Notes: a model not told the origin generated them from the sequence alone. A stretch of DNA of 64,000 nucleotides from Solibacteraceae bacterium (GCA_026984795.1 JALSRK010000013.1:17817-81816), one strand, 5' to 3'. Shown: positions 15,658-24,530, counted from the stretch's first letter. Made by a program: numbers and translations.

Positions 15658-17790
15658 ATGAGCCGGCAATGGACGCGAACAGCAATCGCCGCGATGCTGC
15701 TGGCCCCGCTGGTGAACGCTCAGGGCGAGGAGAAGCTCTTCGTAGCCGAGCCGTTTACCGCCGAGGGCTCCTTCACCGGGCACATCGAAGGGCCCGCTTG
15801 CGACGCCGAAGGCAACGTCTACGCGGTGAGCTTCGCCCGCCAGCCGACGATCGGCGTGGTGACGCCGGACGGCCGGGCGTCGGTCTTCGTCGAGCTTACC
15901 GGCGGCAGCCTCGCCAACGGCATCCGCTTCGGCCCCGACGGCATGATGTACGTCGCCGACTACACGAACCACAACATCCTGCGCATCGATCCGCGCACCC
16001 GCCGTATTGAGGTCTTCGCCCACGACGACCGCATGAACCAGCCCAACGATCTGGCCGTCACCCCTGACGGCGCGCTCTACGCCAGCGACCCGGACTGGAA
16101 GGCCGGCACCGGCCAGGTCTGGCGCATCGGCCGCGACGGCGCCTGCACCCGCGTCGCCGAGGGCATGGGGACGACCAACGGGATCGAGGTCTCGCCCGAC
16201 GGGAGCACGCTCTATGTCAACGAGTCTGCGCAGCGCAACGTCTGGGCCTTCACCATCGAGAAAGACGGTTCGCTGTCGAACAAGCGCCTCGTCATCCGCT
16301 TCCCGGACCACGGCATGGACGGCATGCGCTGCGACCTCGACGGCAACCTCTACATCACCCGTTACGGCAAGGGCACAGTAGTGAAGATCACGCCCAGAGG
16401 CGAGGTGATCCGCGAGATCGGCGTGCTGGGGGCGCGGCCGAGCAACCTGGCTTTCGGCGGCCCGGACGGCCGCACCTGCTACGTCACCGAGGTGGAGCAC
16501 CGGCGGCTGGTGCGCTTCCGGGTGGACCGCGCCGGGCTGGCCTGGTGGCGCTGGCAGGAGGCGCAGGCCGCCCGGGCGAAATACGACCTGGTGCTGAAGG
16601 GAGGCCGCCTGATCGACCCGCGCAACGGCATCGACGCCCGCCGCGACATCGCCGTCGCCGGCGGCAAGGTCGCCCTGGTGGCCGAAGAGATCCCAGCCTC
16701 AGAGGCGAAGAAGGCGGTGAACCTCGACGGCCTGATCGTCACGCCCGGCCTCATCGACATCCACGTGCATGTCTATGCCGGCACGGGATTGAGGGCCCTC
16801 ACCGGCGACAACAGCGTCTATCCCGACGGCTTCTCGTTCCGCACCGGCGTGACCACGATGGTGGACGCCGGCACCTCCGGGTGGCGCAACTTTCCGGACT
16901 TCCGCCAGCGGGTGATCGAGCGCGCCAAGACCCGGGTGCTGGCGTTTCTGAATATCTGCGGCGTGGGCATGGCTCCGAAGGGCGAGAACGACCCGAACGA
17001 CATGGACGCCGAAGCCGCCGCCGCCATGGCCCGCCGCCACCGGGACATCATCGTCGGATTCAAGGCCGCCCACTACAGCGAGGACGACTGGCTCGACATC
17101 GACCGCGCCGTGCAGGCGGGCAAGCTGGCGGGCTTGCCGGTGATGGTCGATTTCGGCTACATCGGCCCGCACCGTACCCTGGCCACGCTGCTCACCGAGA
17201 AGCTGCGGCCCGGCGACATCTACACGCACTGCTACTCCGGCCACCGCCTCGAGCTGCTGCCCAATGGCAAACTGAATCCGGCGATGTTCGCCGGCCGCCG
17301 CCGCGGGGTGCTCTTCGACCTCGGCCACGGCGGGGGCAGCTTCTACTGGAAGGTGGCCGTGCCGGCCTTCGAACAGGGATTCCCGCCGGACACGATCTCG
17401 ACGGACCTGCACACCGGCAGCATGAACGCCGGCATGAAGGACCTGCCGAACGTGATGTCGAAGGTCCTGAACCTGGGCGTGCCGCTCGCCCGCGTCATCG
17501 AGATGACCACCTGGGCGGCGGCCCGAACCATCCACCGGCAAGAGCTGGGCCACTTGAGCCCGGGCGCGGTGGCCGACATCACCGTGCTGCGCCTGGAGGA
17601 GGGCCGCTTCGGCTTCCTCGACGCCGCCGGCGCCCGCAACACGGGCAAGAAGCGGCTGGGGGTGGAGATGACGATCCGAGCCGGTAAAGTGGTCTGGGAC
17701 CTCAACGGGCGCGCCGGCCTGGACTGGCGGTCCTTCCCTTACAAGCCGCGCCGGCCGCCGCAGCGCAAGCGCACCGCCGGTGGGCCCTGA
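15658..17790 (+). CDS. Exported SMP-30-type lactonase fused to amidohydrolase
   Basis: One uninterrupted 710-residue frame holding two enzymes. After a signal peptide (~1-21, ending VNAQ), residues ~25-295 form a six-bladed SMP-30/gluconolactonase-like propeller with repeated PDG turns (DAEGNVYAV, GPDGMMYVADYTNHN, TPDGALYASDPDWK, SPDGSTLYVNES). Residues ~310-690 are a metal-dependent amidohydrolase: VLKGGRLIDPRNG, the metal pair HVHV in TPGLIDIHVHVYAG, a Lys in IVGFKAAHYS, later HCYSGH and STDLHTGS, and a terminal GHLSPGAVADITVL. The second half resembles the amidohydrolase/deacetylase group that often accompanies SelA-like PLP enzymes, and such a gene is next door. RBS GGGAGG and a TATAAT at 15616-15621 precede it. 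Confidence 0.85.
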   Translation: MSRQWTRTAIAAMLLAPLVNAQGEEKLFVAEPFTAEGSFTGHIEGPACDAEGNVYAVSFARQPTIGVVTPDGRASVFVELTGGSLANGIRFGPDGMMYVADYTNHNILRIDPRTRRIEVFAHDDRMNQPNDLAVTPDGALYASDPDWKAGTGQVWRIGRDGACTRVAEGMGTTNGIEVSPDGSTLYVNESAQRNVWAFTIEKDGSLSNKRLVIRFPDHGMDGMRCDLDGNLYITRYGKGTVVKITPRGEVIREIGVLGARPSNLAFGGPDGRTCYVTEVEHRRLVRFRVDRAGLAWWRWQEAQAARAKYDLVLKGGRLIDPRNGIDARRDIAVAGGKVALVAEEIPASEAKKAVNLDGLIVTPGLIDIHVHVYAGTGLRALTGDNSVYPDGFSFRTGVTTMVDAGTSGWRNFPDFRQRVIERAKTRVLAFLNICGVGMAPKGENDPNDMDAEAAAAMARRHRDIIVGFKAAHYSEDDWLDIDRAVQAGKLAGLPVMVDFGYIGPHRTLATLLTEKLRPGDIYTHCYSGHRLELLPNGKLNPAMFAGRRRGVLFDLGHGGGSFYWKVAVPAFEQGFPPDTISTDLHTGSMNAGMKDLPNVMSKVLNLGVPLARVIEMTTWAAARTIHRQELGHLSPGAVADITVLRLEEGRFGFLDAAGARNTGKKRLGVEMTIRAGKVVWDLNGRAGLDWRSFPYKPRRPPQRKRTAGGP

Positions 17791-17823
17791 CGCGCCGCCT
17801 GCGCGGCCGCCGCAACGCCGGGC

Positions 17824-19008
17824 CTATGCCGCTCCCAGCGCCTCGCCCACGCGGCGGGCGACGATCTCCGCCTCGCCCGGCATGAGCATCCACGGGTTGA
17901 CGATCAGGTGGTCTTTCGAGCCCGGGGTCACCCGGATGGACGGCTCGCCGTCTTCGAGTTCCTTCACCACTTGCGGCACCGTCTTGCCCACCTGGCGTTC
18001 GTCCCACCAAATGTGCACGTGGGGCACGTGGTTGGCGATCTCGGGTACCACGATCTCTGTCTTCACCGTCGGAACCGAAGAAACGGCATCGACGATCAGT
18101 CGCGCCCGGCGATCCAGCTCCCGCCGCTCCTCCGCGTCGTCCTGAGCCAGGTAGATTTCCAGCGCCACCATCATGCCGAGCATCTCTTCCTTGTTGACCT
18201 TCATTCCCCGGCCGATCGTATCGCCGTGAGGAGACGTGTTCAATCGCGCCGCGGCGATCAGATCCTTGCGCCCGAGCAGCAGGCCGGCGCTCTGCGGTCC
18301 GCGGATGCCCTTGCCGCCCGAGAAGGTCACCAGGTCGAAGCCCATGCGCGTGTAGGCCGTCAGGTTCGCGCGCGGCGGTACGTCGGCGGCGGCGTCGGTG
18401 AAGGTGGGAACTCCGTATTTCTTGCCGATTTCCACGAATTCTTCGCGGTGGACCTTTCCTCTAGGGTCGGCCGTGTTCAGGAAGAACATCATCGCCGTCT
18501 GGTCGTTGATCGCGTTCTCGATCTCCTCGCGGGTCTCCACCTCGATCAGCTTGATGCCGCAGTCGCGAATCGCGTGATCGTAGCCGAAGCGGTGCGACTT
18601 CTGAATGATCACCTCGTTCTTCATGCCCGTGGTGTCGGGCAGGCGCCTGATCTTCTCCGGATCGGTGCCGGTCAAGCAGGCGGCGGTGCCGAGGGTCAGC
18701 GCCGAAGCCGCCCCGGCGGTGACCATCGCCGCCTCGCAGCCGAGCAGCTCCGCAATCCGCTTGCCGACGGCGTCGTGAAGCTCATCCAACACCACGTACT
18801 GGCGTGACGCGTAGAGGATGGCGTCCATCACCTCGGGGGGCATCAGCGACGCCGTCAGAGCAGTATAAGTGCCGGCCGCGTTGAGGAACGGCCGGACCCC
18901 CAGTTCACGGAAATAATCGCGCCCGGTGCGCCGGCCGCAGCCCGTCACGCCAACGCCGGCCAAGGGCGCGGCGCCCAACGCTCCGAGAAATCCTCGCCGG
19001 TTCAACAT
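17824..19008 (-). CDS. SelA-like PLP-dependent enzyme exported by Tat
   Basis: A 394-residue fold-type-I PLP enzyme of the selenocysteine-synthase-like group, related to D-glucosaminate-6-phosphate ammonia-lyase-type proteins. The family start GVRPFLNAAGTYTALT (residues ~38 on), GAASALTLGTAACLTG, PTFTDAAAD (Asp for the pyridine nitrogen) and VTFSGGKGIRGPQSAG (PLP lysine) are all present. The N-terminus MLNRRGFLGALGAAPLAG plus VTGC is a twin-arginine signal ending in a lipobox, so the enzyme would be a Tat-exported lipoprotein, unusual for a PLP enzyme. AAGGAGG precedes the ATG at 19008. It converges with the amidohydrolase fusion gene. Confidence 0.85.
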   Translation of the reverse strand: MLNRRGFLGALGAAPLAGVGVTGCGRRTGRDYFRELGVRPFLNAAGTYTALTASLMPPEVMDAILYASRQYVVLDELHDAVGKRIAELLGCEAAMVTAGAASALTLGTAACLTGTDPEKIRRLPDTTGMKNEVIIQKSHRFGYDHAIRDCGIKLIEVETREEIENAINDQTAMMFFLNTADPRGKVHREEFVEIGKKYGVPTFTDAAADVPPRANLTAYTRMGFDLVTFSGGKGIRGPQSAGLLLGRKDLIAAARLNTSPHGDTIGRGMKVNKEEMLGMMVALEIYLAQDDAEERRELDRRARLIVDAVSSVPTVKTEIVVPEIANHVPHVHIWWDERQVGKTVPQVVKELEDGEPSIRVTPGSKDHLIVNPWMLMPGEAEIVARRVGEALGAA

Positions 19009-19196
19009 GGTAACGATGACCTCCTTTGCGGTTTTGATCTTGACGCTTCCGGCGGCCGGAGTCAAGCGGGGTTGCCCGCCGGGGGATTCCACGTGGACAT
19101 CCCTGTGCGGCCCCTCTCGCTGCTTTCCGGCCGTCCGGCCGCTCCCGGCGGGGCCTTCGGCAATGCGGGCGCACCCGTGGTCCGGGTATTCCGAGC

Positions 19197-19225
19197 TTGA
19201 CCGGGCGCACCATGCGTCTTAACAA
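19197..19225 (+). promoter_or_regulatory. Probable sigma-70-type promoter
   Basis: TTGACC at 19197-19202 and TAACAA at 19220-19225 with a 17-base spacer. Transcription would begin near 19232, about 24 bases before the ATG at 19256. The -10 has two mismatches. Confidence 0.55.
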
Positions 19226-19255
19226 AGAATTCAAGAGCGAAAAATACCCGGATCG

Positions 19256-20341
19256 ATGCGGCAACGAGATGAGAGATCATGGGCCGCTACGGCCCTTGCG
19301 GGCGCACTCCTGGCTCTCGCGCTGCCGCATAGTGCGGCGTTCGTCGGAAAAACGCCGGTTCAAGTGTGCTGGAGCGGCCTGGGACCGCTGGTCGAAGGGC
19401 GGTCGGTGAAACTGACGCTCGCCGGCGGGACGCGCATCCGGGGCCGTGTAATTGCGGTTCACCGGGAGGCGCTCGAGATCGCCGTGAAGAAGACTTCGGC
19501 TCGGACGGCGGCTCCGAAGGGCCGCCGGGAGATTCCGCGGAGCCAGGTGAAATCGATCTCCGTGCGCAAGAAGCGAAGCGTTCTGGGGCGGGCGATCTTG
19601 ACGCCGTTGCTCGGGCTGGCGGGGGCCGCCGGCGCCGCCGGCCTCATCTCCTGGGAGGTGCTCCTGGCGGGTTCGAGCGACGGGGCTCAGTGGGCGTTCG
19701 TTCTGGGCGTCGCTGCCGGCGCGGCAACGCTCGGATATCGCCTCGGCTCGCGCCTGGACCACAAGTGGGTCGAGATCCTTCTGCTGCCGGAGGCCGGGCC
19801 TTCCTGCCGGGGAGTGCCGCCCGGGCCGCCCCCCGCAGCGATCCCGGGCGCGGGCGAAACCAAAGATGGTAGACTCGACTCCACGGGAGGTGAAGGTATG
19901 GCAAACGACCGCAGAACGATGCTGAAGACGGCCGCCGCCGCGCTGGCCGGCGTGGGCGCCGCCCAAGCGGCCGGCAAGGAAGAGAAAAAAGTTCACGGAC
20001 TGCCGGAAAACCCCGAAAAGACACCGCTGTTCTCGCCGGTGGTCACTTTCGGCCGGCTGGTGTTCCTCTCCGGCATCGGGGCCCACTTTCCCGGCGACAT
20101 CAAGGCCCACACCAACCACGTCCTCGACGAGATCGAGAAGCGTTTGAAGATGGCGGGCTCCTCGATGGACAAAGTCCTCAAGGTCAGTGTCTTCCTGAAC
20201 GACATCAAGGACTACGACGCCATGAACGAGGTCTACCGGGGCCGCTTCGGCAAGCAGCCGCCGGTGAGGACCACGGTGGCGCCGGCCGGCGGGATCCCGG
20301 GCAAGTCGCTCGTCGAGATCGACGTGATCGCTTACGTGTGA
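19256..20341 (+). CDS. Exported hypothetical protein in one frame with downstream RidA
   Basis: The first 214 codons (19256-19897) encode an apparent signal peptide (ATALAGALLALALPHSAAF), a small beta-rich domain (VKLTLAGGTRIRGRVIAVH and IPRSQVKSISVRKK, reminiscent of an Sm-like barrel) and two hydrophobic segments (~118-165). No stop codon separates this part from the RidA domain that follows, so the frame runs to 20341 as one 361-residue protein. RidA has its own ribosome binding site, start and signal peptide, so I think two products are more likely than a fusion; the upstream protein would then end at the same stop, or be joined to RidA by translation. No function is recognised for the first part. 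Confidence 0.5.
   Translation: MRQRDERSWAATALAGALLALALPHSAAFVGKTPVQVCWSGLGPLVEGRSVKLTLAGGTRIRGRVIAVHREALEIAVKKTSARTAAPKGRREIPRSQVKSISVRKKRSVLGRAILTPLLGLAGAAGAAGLISWEVLLAGSSDGAQWAFVLGVAAGAATLGYRLGSRLDHKWVEILLLPEAGPSCRGVPPGPPPAAIPGAGETKDGRLDSTGGEGMANDRRTMLKTAAAALAGVGAAQAAGKEEKKVHGLPENPEKTPLFSPVVTFGRLVFLSGIGAHFPGDIKAHTNHVLDEIEKRLKMAGSSMDKVLKVSVFLNDIKDYDAMNEVYRGRFGKQPPVRTTVAPAGGIPGKSLVEIDVIAYV
19898..20341 (+). CDS. RidA-family enamine/imine deaminase with Tat-like signal
   Basis: A 147-residue RidA/YjgF-family protein. RidA hydrolyses reactive enamine/imine intermediates released by PLP-dependent lyases to the keto product and ammonia. The domain (~45-147) shows LVFLSGIGAHFPGD, FLNDIKDYDAMNEVY, the carboxylate-binding Arg in PVRTTVAP and the closing VEIDVIAYV. 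The N-terminus DRRTMLKTAAAALAG followed by AQAAG is a twin-arginine signal, whereas RidA is normally cytoplasmic. GGGAGGTGAAGGT stands directly before the ATG at 19898, and TAGACT (19870-19875) could be its -10. An exported SelA-like PLP enzyme is encoded less than 1 kb away. Confidence 0.82.
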   Translation: MANDRRTMLKTAAAALAGVGAAQAAGKEEKKVHGLPENPEKTPLFSPVVTFGRLVFLSGIGAHFPGDIKAHTNHVLDEIEKRLKMAGSSMDKVLKVSVFLNDIKDYDAMNEVYRGRFGKQPPVRTTVAPAGGIPGKSLVEIDVIAYV

Positions 20342-20443
20342 GCGGTCTTCGGTGGGCCGGAAGACAGCGATTGCGGCCCCGCGCCGGGCGGTGTACGCTG
20401 GGTCTTTCGGCCCAAATCCCACGCTAAGACGAGGGTTAGGACG

Positions 20444-20746
20444 ATGCCGGTGAAGGACGATCTGCTCGAAATACTCTGTTGCCCGAAGACGATGGCTCCG
20501 CTCAAGGTGGTGGATGCCGCCGCTCTGGCGAAGATCAACGAACGGATCCAGGCCGGCGGCGTGACGTATGAAAGCGGCGCGCCGGTGAAGGAGCCGCTCG
20601 AAGAGGCGCTCGTCACGGTGGACAACGAGAGACTCTACGCGGTCAAGGACAGCATCCCCATCATGCTGATCGACGAGTCGATTCCCACCGCGCAACTGGG
20701 CGAGGAGGTCACGGCGCTGCTGCGGGCCATTCCCGGCAAACAGTGA
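20444..20746 (+). CDS. Trm112/YcaR-like small protein
   Basis: A 100-residue protein that starts KDDLLEILCCPKTMAPL and ends its core with LYAVKDSIPIMLIDE, the hallmark pattern of the Trm112/UPF0434 (YcaR) family. It is longer than the usual ~60 residues because of an insert (~25-60), and has only the first cysteine pair (CC, not CxxC plus a second pair), so zinc binding is doubtful. In other organisms Trm112 activates methyltransferases; bacterial members are poorly characterised. The surrounding genes give no partner. Confidence 0.75.
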   Translation: MPVKDDLLEILCCPKTMAPLKVVDAAALAKINERIQAGGVTYESGAPVKEPLEEALVTVDNERLYAVKDSIPIMLIDESIPTAQLGEEVTALLRAIPGKQ

Positions 20747-20833
20747 GGCCGCTCTCCGGACCGGTGCCGCTCCGGCGATTGGTCCACCGTTTTCCCTCGG
20801 CTGGCGGCTAAACCCCGCCCTTCAAGGGCCGAT

Positions 20834-22054
20834 ATGCACAGCAGGATGACGGGCGAGCCGCTGCGTGTGCTCCTGGTGGAAGACAACCCCGGCGACGCGC
20901 GTCTGCTCCAGGAGACGCTCGGCGAGGAGGCGGGGGACGCCTTCGAGATCGAGTGGCGGCAGACCCTCGAAGAAGCCGTCGAGTGCGCCCGGTCAGACCC
21001 CCGCCGGGTGATCGTCCTCGATCTCAACCTTCCCGACAGCGAAGGGTTCCAGACCTTCTCCCGGATGAAGGCGGCGGCCCCGCAGACGCCCATCGTCGTG
21101 CTCACCGGCCTCGAGGACGAGCAGTTGGGCCTGCGGGCCATTCAGCACGGGGCCCAGGACTATCTCGTCAAGAGCGATCTGACGGCCGGCCAGGTGGTCC
21201 GGGCGGTACGATACGCCGTGGAGCGCCACCGGAGCAGGCTCCGGGAACGGGAGCGCGCGCACGAGGTGAACCGGGGCAAGGTGATCGGCCTCGTCGGGGC
21301 CAAGGGGGGTGTGGGGACATCCACGGTGGCGTTGAACGTCGCGGCGCTGCTGGCGAGAACCACCGGACGCTCGATTGCCGCAGTGGAGCTGACGGGCCGC
21401 CGGGGCAGCTTTTCGGCGATGCTCGGCGAGAGCCCAACCCACACGCTGGCGACGCTCTTGCGGTTCGACCCGGCGACGGCCACCGAAGAAATGTTCGACA
21501 AGTGCCTCTACCGGGCCCCCTACGGCTTCGACGTGCTCTTCTCCCCCCAGCAACCCAGCGAGTTTCTTGATCCCGGCGCCGACGATCTCCGCGACTTGAT
21601 CGACCGGCTGGCTCAACGCTGCGCCTACACTCTCCTCGACCTGCCGGGCATCGGTCTGCATGAGACCGAAGCGGCGCTCGGCGGCTGCGATGCCCTGGTT
21701 CTCGTCGGTGAGCGGGACCGCGCCGGCGTCGCCGCCGCCCATGCCGCGGTGGGCTGGCTGCGGAACCACCAGGTCCCGCCGGCGGGGCTGGTGTTGGTGA
21801 ACCGCGTTCTGCTCACCGACGTCTCTTCGCCCCGGGCGGTGGCCTCCGAGCTCCGCTGCGACCTGTTCGGCGTCGTTCCGCCGGCCCCGGATCTCGCCGC
21901 TGGGGCCCAGCGCGTCGGCGCTCCGCTGGCGTTGCACCGGCCTTTGAGCGCTCCGGCCCGGATGCTCACCACCATCGCCGAGCGGATCGCCCGGGCCGTC
22001 AGCGGCCCTTCACGCGCCCGGCTGCTGACGCCGGAGAAGGCCCATCGGGCGTAG
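20834..22054 (+). CDS. CpaE-like protein: receiver domain plus MinD/ParA-type ATPase
   Basis: A 406-residue cytoplasmic protein. Residues ~10-130 are a receiver with an intact acidic pocket (LLVEDNPGD), phospho-acceptor Asp (VLDLNLPDSEG), Thr (VLTG) and Lys (YLVKSD). Residues ~150-385 are a MinD/ParA-type P-loop domain with a deviant Walker A (GAKGGVGTST). The strand after it reads AAVELTGRRGSFSAML, without the Asp usually found in the ParA switch region. The layout resembles CpaE/TadZ, which places type IV (Tad) pili at the pole, but no tad/cpa gene is nearby. The start could instead be ATG at 20846. Confidence 0.8.
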   Translation: MHSRMTGEPLRVLLVEDNPGDARLLQETLGEEAGDAFEIEWRQTLEEAVECARSDPRRVIVLDLNLPDSEGFQTFSRMKAAAPQTPIVVLTGLEDEQLGLRAIQHGAQDYLVKSDLTAGQVVRAVRYAVERHRSRLRERERAHEVNRGKVIGLVGAKGGVGTSTVALNVAALLARTTGRSIAAVELTGRRGSFSAMLGESPTHTLATLLRFDPATATEEMFDKCLYRAPYGFDVLFSPQQPSEFLDPGADDLRDLIDRLAQRCAYTLLDLPGIGLHETEAALGGCDALVLVGERDRAGVAAAHAAVGWLRNHQVPPAGLVLVNRVLLTDVSSPRAVASELRCDLFGVVPPAPDLAAGAQRVGAPLALHRPLSAPARMLTTIAERIARAVSGPSRARLLTPEKAHRA

Positions 22055-22145
22055 CTCTCCCGCCGGGCCGCACCTGGCGAACCACGCGATCGCTTCTGTA
22101 CTTCCCTGAGCCGGACCGGTAGAATACGCCCGAGGATCGCGAACC

Positions 22146-24515
22146 ATGAGACTTCTACTCGCGCCGACGCGCGCAACGCGCGCTCCGGCCGTCCTTCTCG
22201 CCGCCGTTGTCCTCGCCTGGTGCGCTTGCGCCCCGGCGCCCCTTCGCCTGGAGACCGAAGCCGATCTTCGCAACGCCGCCGAGGCCCGCCTGGCGCAGCT
22301 CGACGGCGCGATCGCCCTCGAAGGCCTCGAGCGTCCCGTCGAAGTGCTGCGCGACGAATGGGGAGTGGCCCACATCTACGCGGAAACCGTCCACGATCTC
22401 TTCTTCGCCCAGGGTTTCGTCGCCGCCCAGGACCGGCTCTATCAGATGGAGATCTGGAGGCGCACCGGCGCCGGCGAACTAGCTGAGGTCTTCGGCGAGG
22501 AATACCTCGAGCGCGACCGGCTGGCCCGGCTGGTGCGCTACCGCGGCGACATGGAGGCCGAGTGGCGGAGCTACTCGCCGGACGCCAGAAAGATCGCCGC
22601 GGCGTTCACCGAAGGAATCAACGCCTATATCCGCCACCGCGGTGACAATCTGCCCATCGAGTTCGAGCTGCTCGGCTTCCGGCCCAAGAAGTGGAAGCCC
22701 GAGGACTGCCTGCTGCGGGTGGCCGGCCTCATGATGGTGCGCAACGTCCGCCAGGAGATCGCCCGGACAGAGATGACAGCGAAGCTCGGGCTGGCGATGA
22801 CCCGGAAGTTCTTCCCCGCCGATCCGCCTGTCAGCTTCGCCCCGGATTCCGAGCTGGAGCTGGATGGGCTGGACGGCCGCGTCATTGAGAACTACCTGCG
22901 CGTTTCCGCCATTCCCCGGCTGCCGGGCGCCGACGGCAGCAACAACTGGGTCGTCTCGCCCGCGCTGTCGGCCACCGGCAAGCCGCTGCTCGCCGGCGAT
23001 CCGCACCGCGCCCTCACGCTTCCGTCGCTGCGTTACATGGTGCACCTGATCGGACCCGGCTGGAACGTGATCGGGGCGGGAGAGCCGGCGCTTCCGGGTG
23101 TGGCCATCGGCCACAACGAGCGCATCGGCTGGGCCTTCACCATCGTGCAGTACGACCTGGCGGACCTCTTCGTCGAGCGCGTCGATCCGGAGACCCCGCG
23201 GCGCTACCGTTACGGCGGCGAGTGGCTGAAGATGAAGGTGGAGCGCGAGAAGGTCCGGGTGAAGGGGCGCGACGAGCCGGTCGAGGTGGAATTGAAGTTC
23301 ACCCGCCACGGCCCGGTGATCTGGGAGGATCCCGAGCGGCCCCGCGTGGTGGCTTTGCGCTGGGCGGGTCAGGAGCCCGGGACGGCGGGGTACCTGGGCA
23401 GCCTGGCGCTGGACCGGGTGGGGAATTGGGAAGAGTTCGTCGAGGCGATGCGGAGCTGGAAGGCGCCGGCCGAGAACATCGTCTATGCCGACGTGGAGGG
23501 CAACATCGGCTGGATTCCGGCGGGGCTGCTGCCCATCCGGAAGAACTGGCGCGGCCTGTTCCCCGTGCCGGGGTTTACCGCTCAGTACGAGTGGCGCGGT
23601 TTCCGCGACGTGGACGAGCTGCCCCGGCGGTTCAACCCGCCCGAAGGCTTTATCGCCACTGCCAACCACAACATCCGGCCGCCGGACTATCCTTACGACC
23701 TCGGCTTCGACTGGGCGCCCGGGTACCGCTTCGCGCGGATACGGGAAGTGCTCTCCCGAGGCGGAAAGTTCACCGTAGGTGACTTCGAGCGGCTCCAGCA
23801 CGACGAACTTTCGCTGCCCGCGCGGCGCCTGGTGCGGCTGGTCGAGACCGCCCCGGTAGCCGGCAGCGCCGTCTTCCGGCAAGCCAAGCAGATGCTGGGC
23901 GAGTGGGACTGCGTCGTAGGCAAGGGCTCGGCCGCCGCGGCGCTCTACGAGGTCTGGCAGCCGCTGCTGGCCGATCACCTGGTAGCCGCCGAGGCGCCGG
24001 GCTTCGATCCCGAGCTGATCCTCGAGAACCTCGCCATGCCCGTCCTCATCAAGCTGCTCTCCGAGTCGCCGGATCGCGACGGGATCCTGCGCGATTCCCT
24101 GGAAGAGGCCTGGCAAGAGACGGTCCGGCTGTTGGGGCCGGATCCGGCCGAGTGGCGCTGGGGCGCGCTGCACCACGCTGTTTTCCGCCACCCGCTGGCG
24201 AACACGGATCCCCGGCGCGCGGTCTTCGATCTGGCTCCGGTCGAGCGCGGCGGGGACGGCTTCACGGTGAACGCCACCCGTGGTCCAGGCTTCCGCCAGA
24301 CGCACGGGGCCTCCTACCGCCACGTGCTCGATCTGGCCGATTGGGACCGCTCGGTCTTCACCTCGACGCCGGGCCAGTCGGGCCAGCCCGCGAGCCCACA
24401 CTATTCCGACCTGCTCGCGCCCTGGGCCGAGGGCCGTTACGCGCCGCTGCTGTTCTCCCGCGCGGCGGTAGAGGACCATACCGCTCACCGGCTGACACTC
24501 GAGCCGGCGAGCTGA
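22146..24515 (+). CDS. Penicillin-acylase-family N-terminal-nucleophile hydrolase (lipoprotein)
   Basis: A 789-residue Ntn-hydrolase of the penicillin amidase / acyl-homoserine-lactone acylase family. The precursor is cut autocatalytically before the nucleophile Ser in GADGSNNWVV (residue ~266), giving an alpha chain (RDEWGVAHIYAE, FAQGFVAAQDRLYQME) and a beta chain with TANHNIRP (oxyanion Asn) and the late HGASYRHVLDL. The signal peptide ends in AWCAC, a plausible lipobox, so it is probably a periplasmic lipoprotein. Substrate is unknown: amides of acyl-homoserine lactones, acylated peptides or beta-lactams are all family possibilities. A TAGAAT at 22120-22125 may be its -10. Confidence 0.88.
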   Translation: MRLLLAPTRATRAPAVLLAAVVLAWCACAPAPLRLETEADLRNAAEARLAQLDGAIALEGLERPVEVLRDEWGVAHIYAETVHDLFFAQGFVAAQDRLYQMEIWRRTGAGELAEVFGEEYLERDRLARLVRYRGDMEAEWRSYSPDARKIAAAFTEGINAYIRHRGDNLPIEFELLGFRPKKWKPEDCLLRVAGLMMVRNVRQEIARTEMTAKLGLAMTRKFFPADPPVSFAPDSELELDGLDGRVIENYLRVSAIPRLPGADGSNNWVVSPALSATGKPLLAGDPHRALTLPSLRYMVHLIGPGWNVIGAGEPALPGVAIGHNERIGWAFTIVQYDLADLFVERVDPETPRRYRYGGEWLKMKVEREKVRVKGRDEPVEVELKFTRHGPVIWEDPERPRVVALRWAGQEPGTAGYLGSLALDRVGNWEEFVEAMRSWKAPAENIVYADVEGNIGWIPAGLLPIRKNWRGLFPVPGFTAQYEWRGFRDVDELPRRFNPPEGFIATANHNIRPPDYPYDLGFDWAPGYRFARIREVLSRGGKFTVGDFERLQHDELSLPARRLVRLVETAPVAGSAVFRQAKQMLGEWDCVVGKGSAAAALYEVWQPLLADHLVAAEAPGFDPELILENLAMPVLIKLLSESPDRDGILRDSLEEAWQETVRLLGPDPAEWRWGALHHAVFRHPLANTDPRRAVFDLAPVERGGDGFTVNATRGPGFRQTHGASYRHVLDLADWDRSVFTSTPGQSGQPASPHYSDLLAPWAEGRYAPLLFSRAAVEDHTAHRLTLEPAS

Positions 24516-24530
24516 GCCCGCTTCGAGCGC

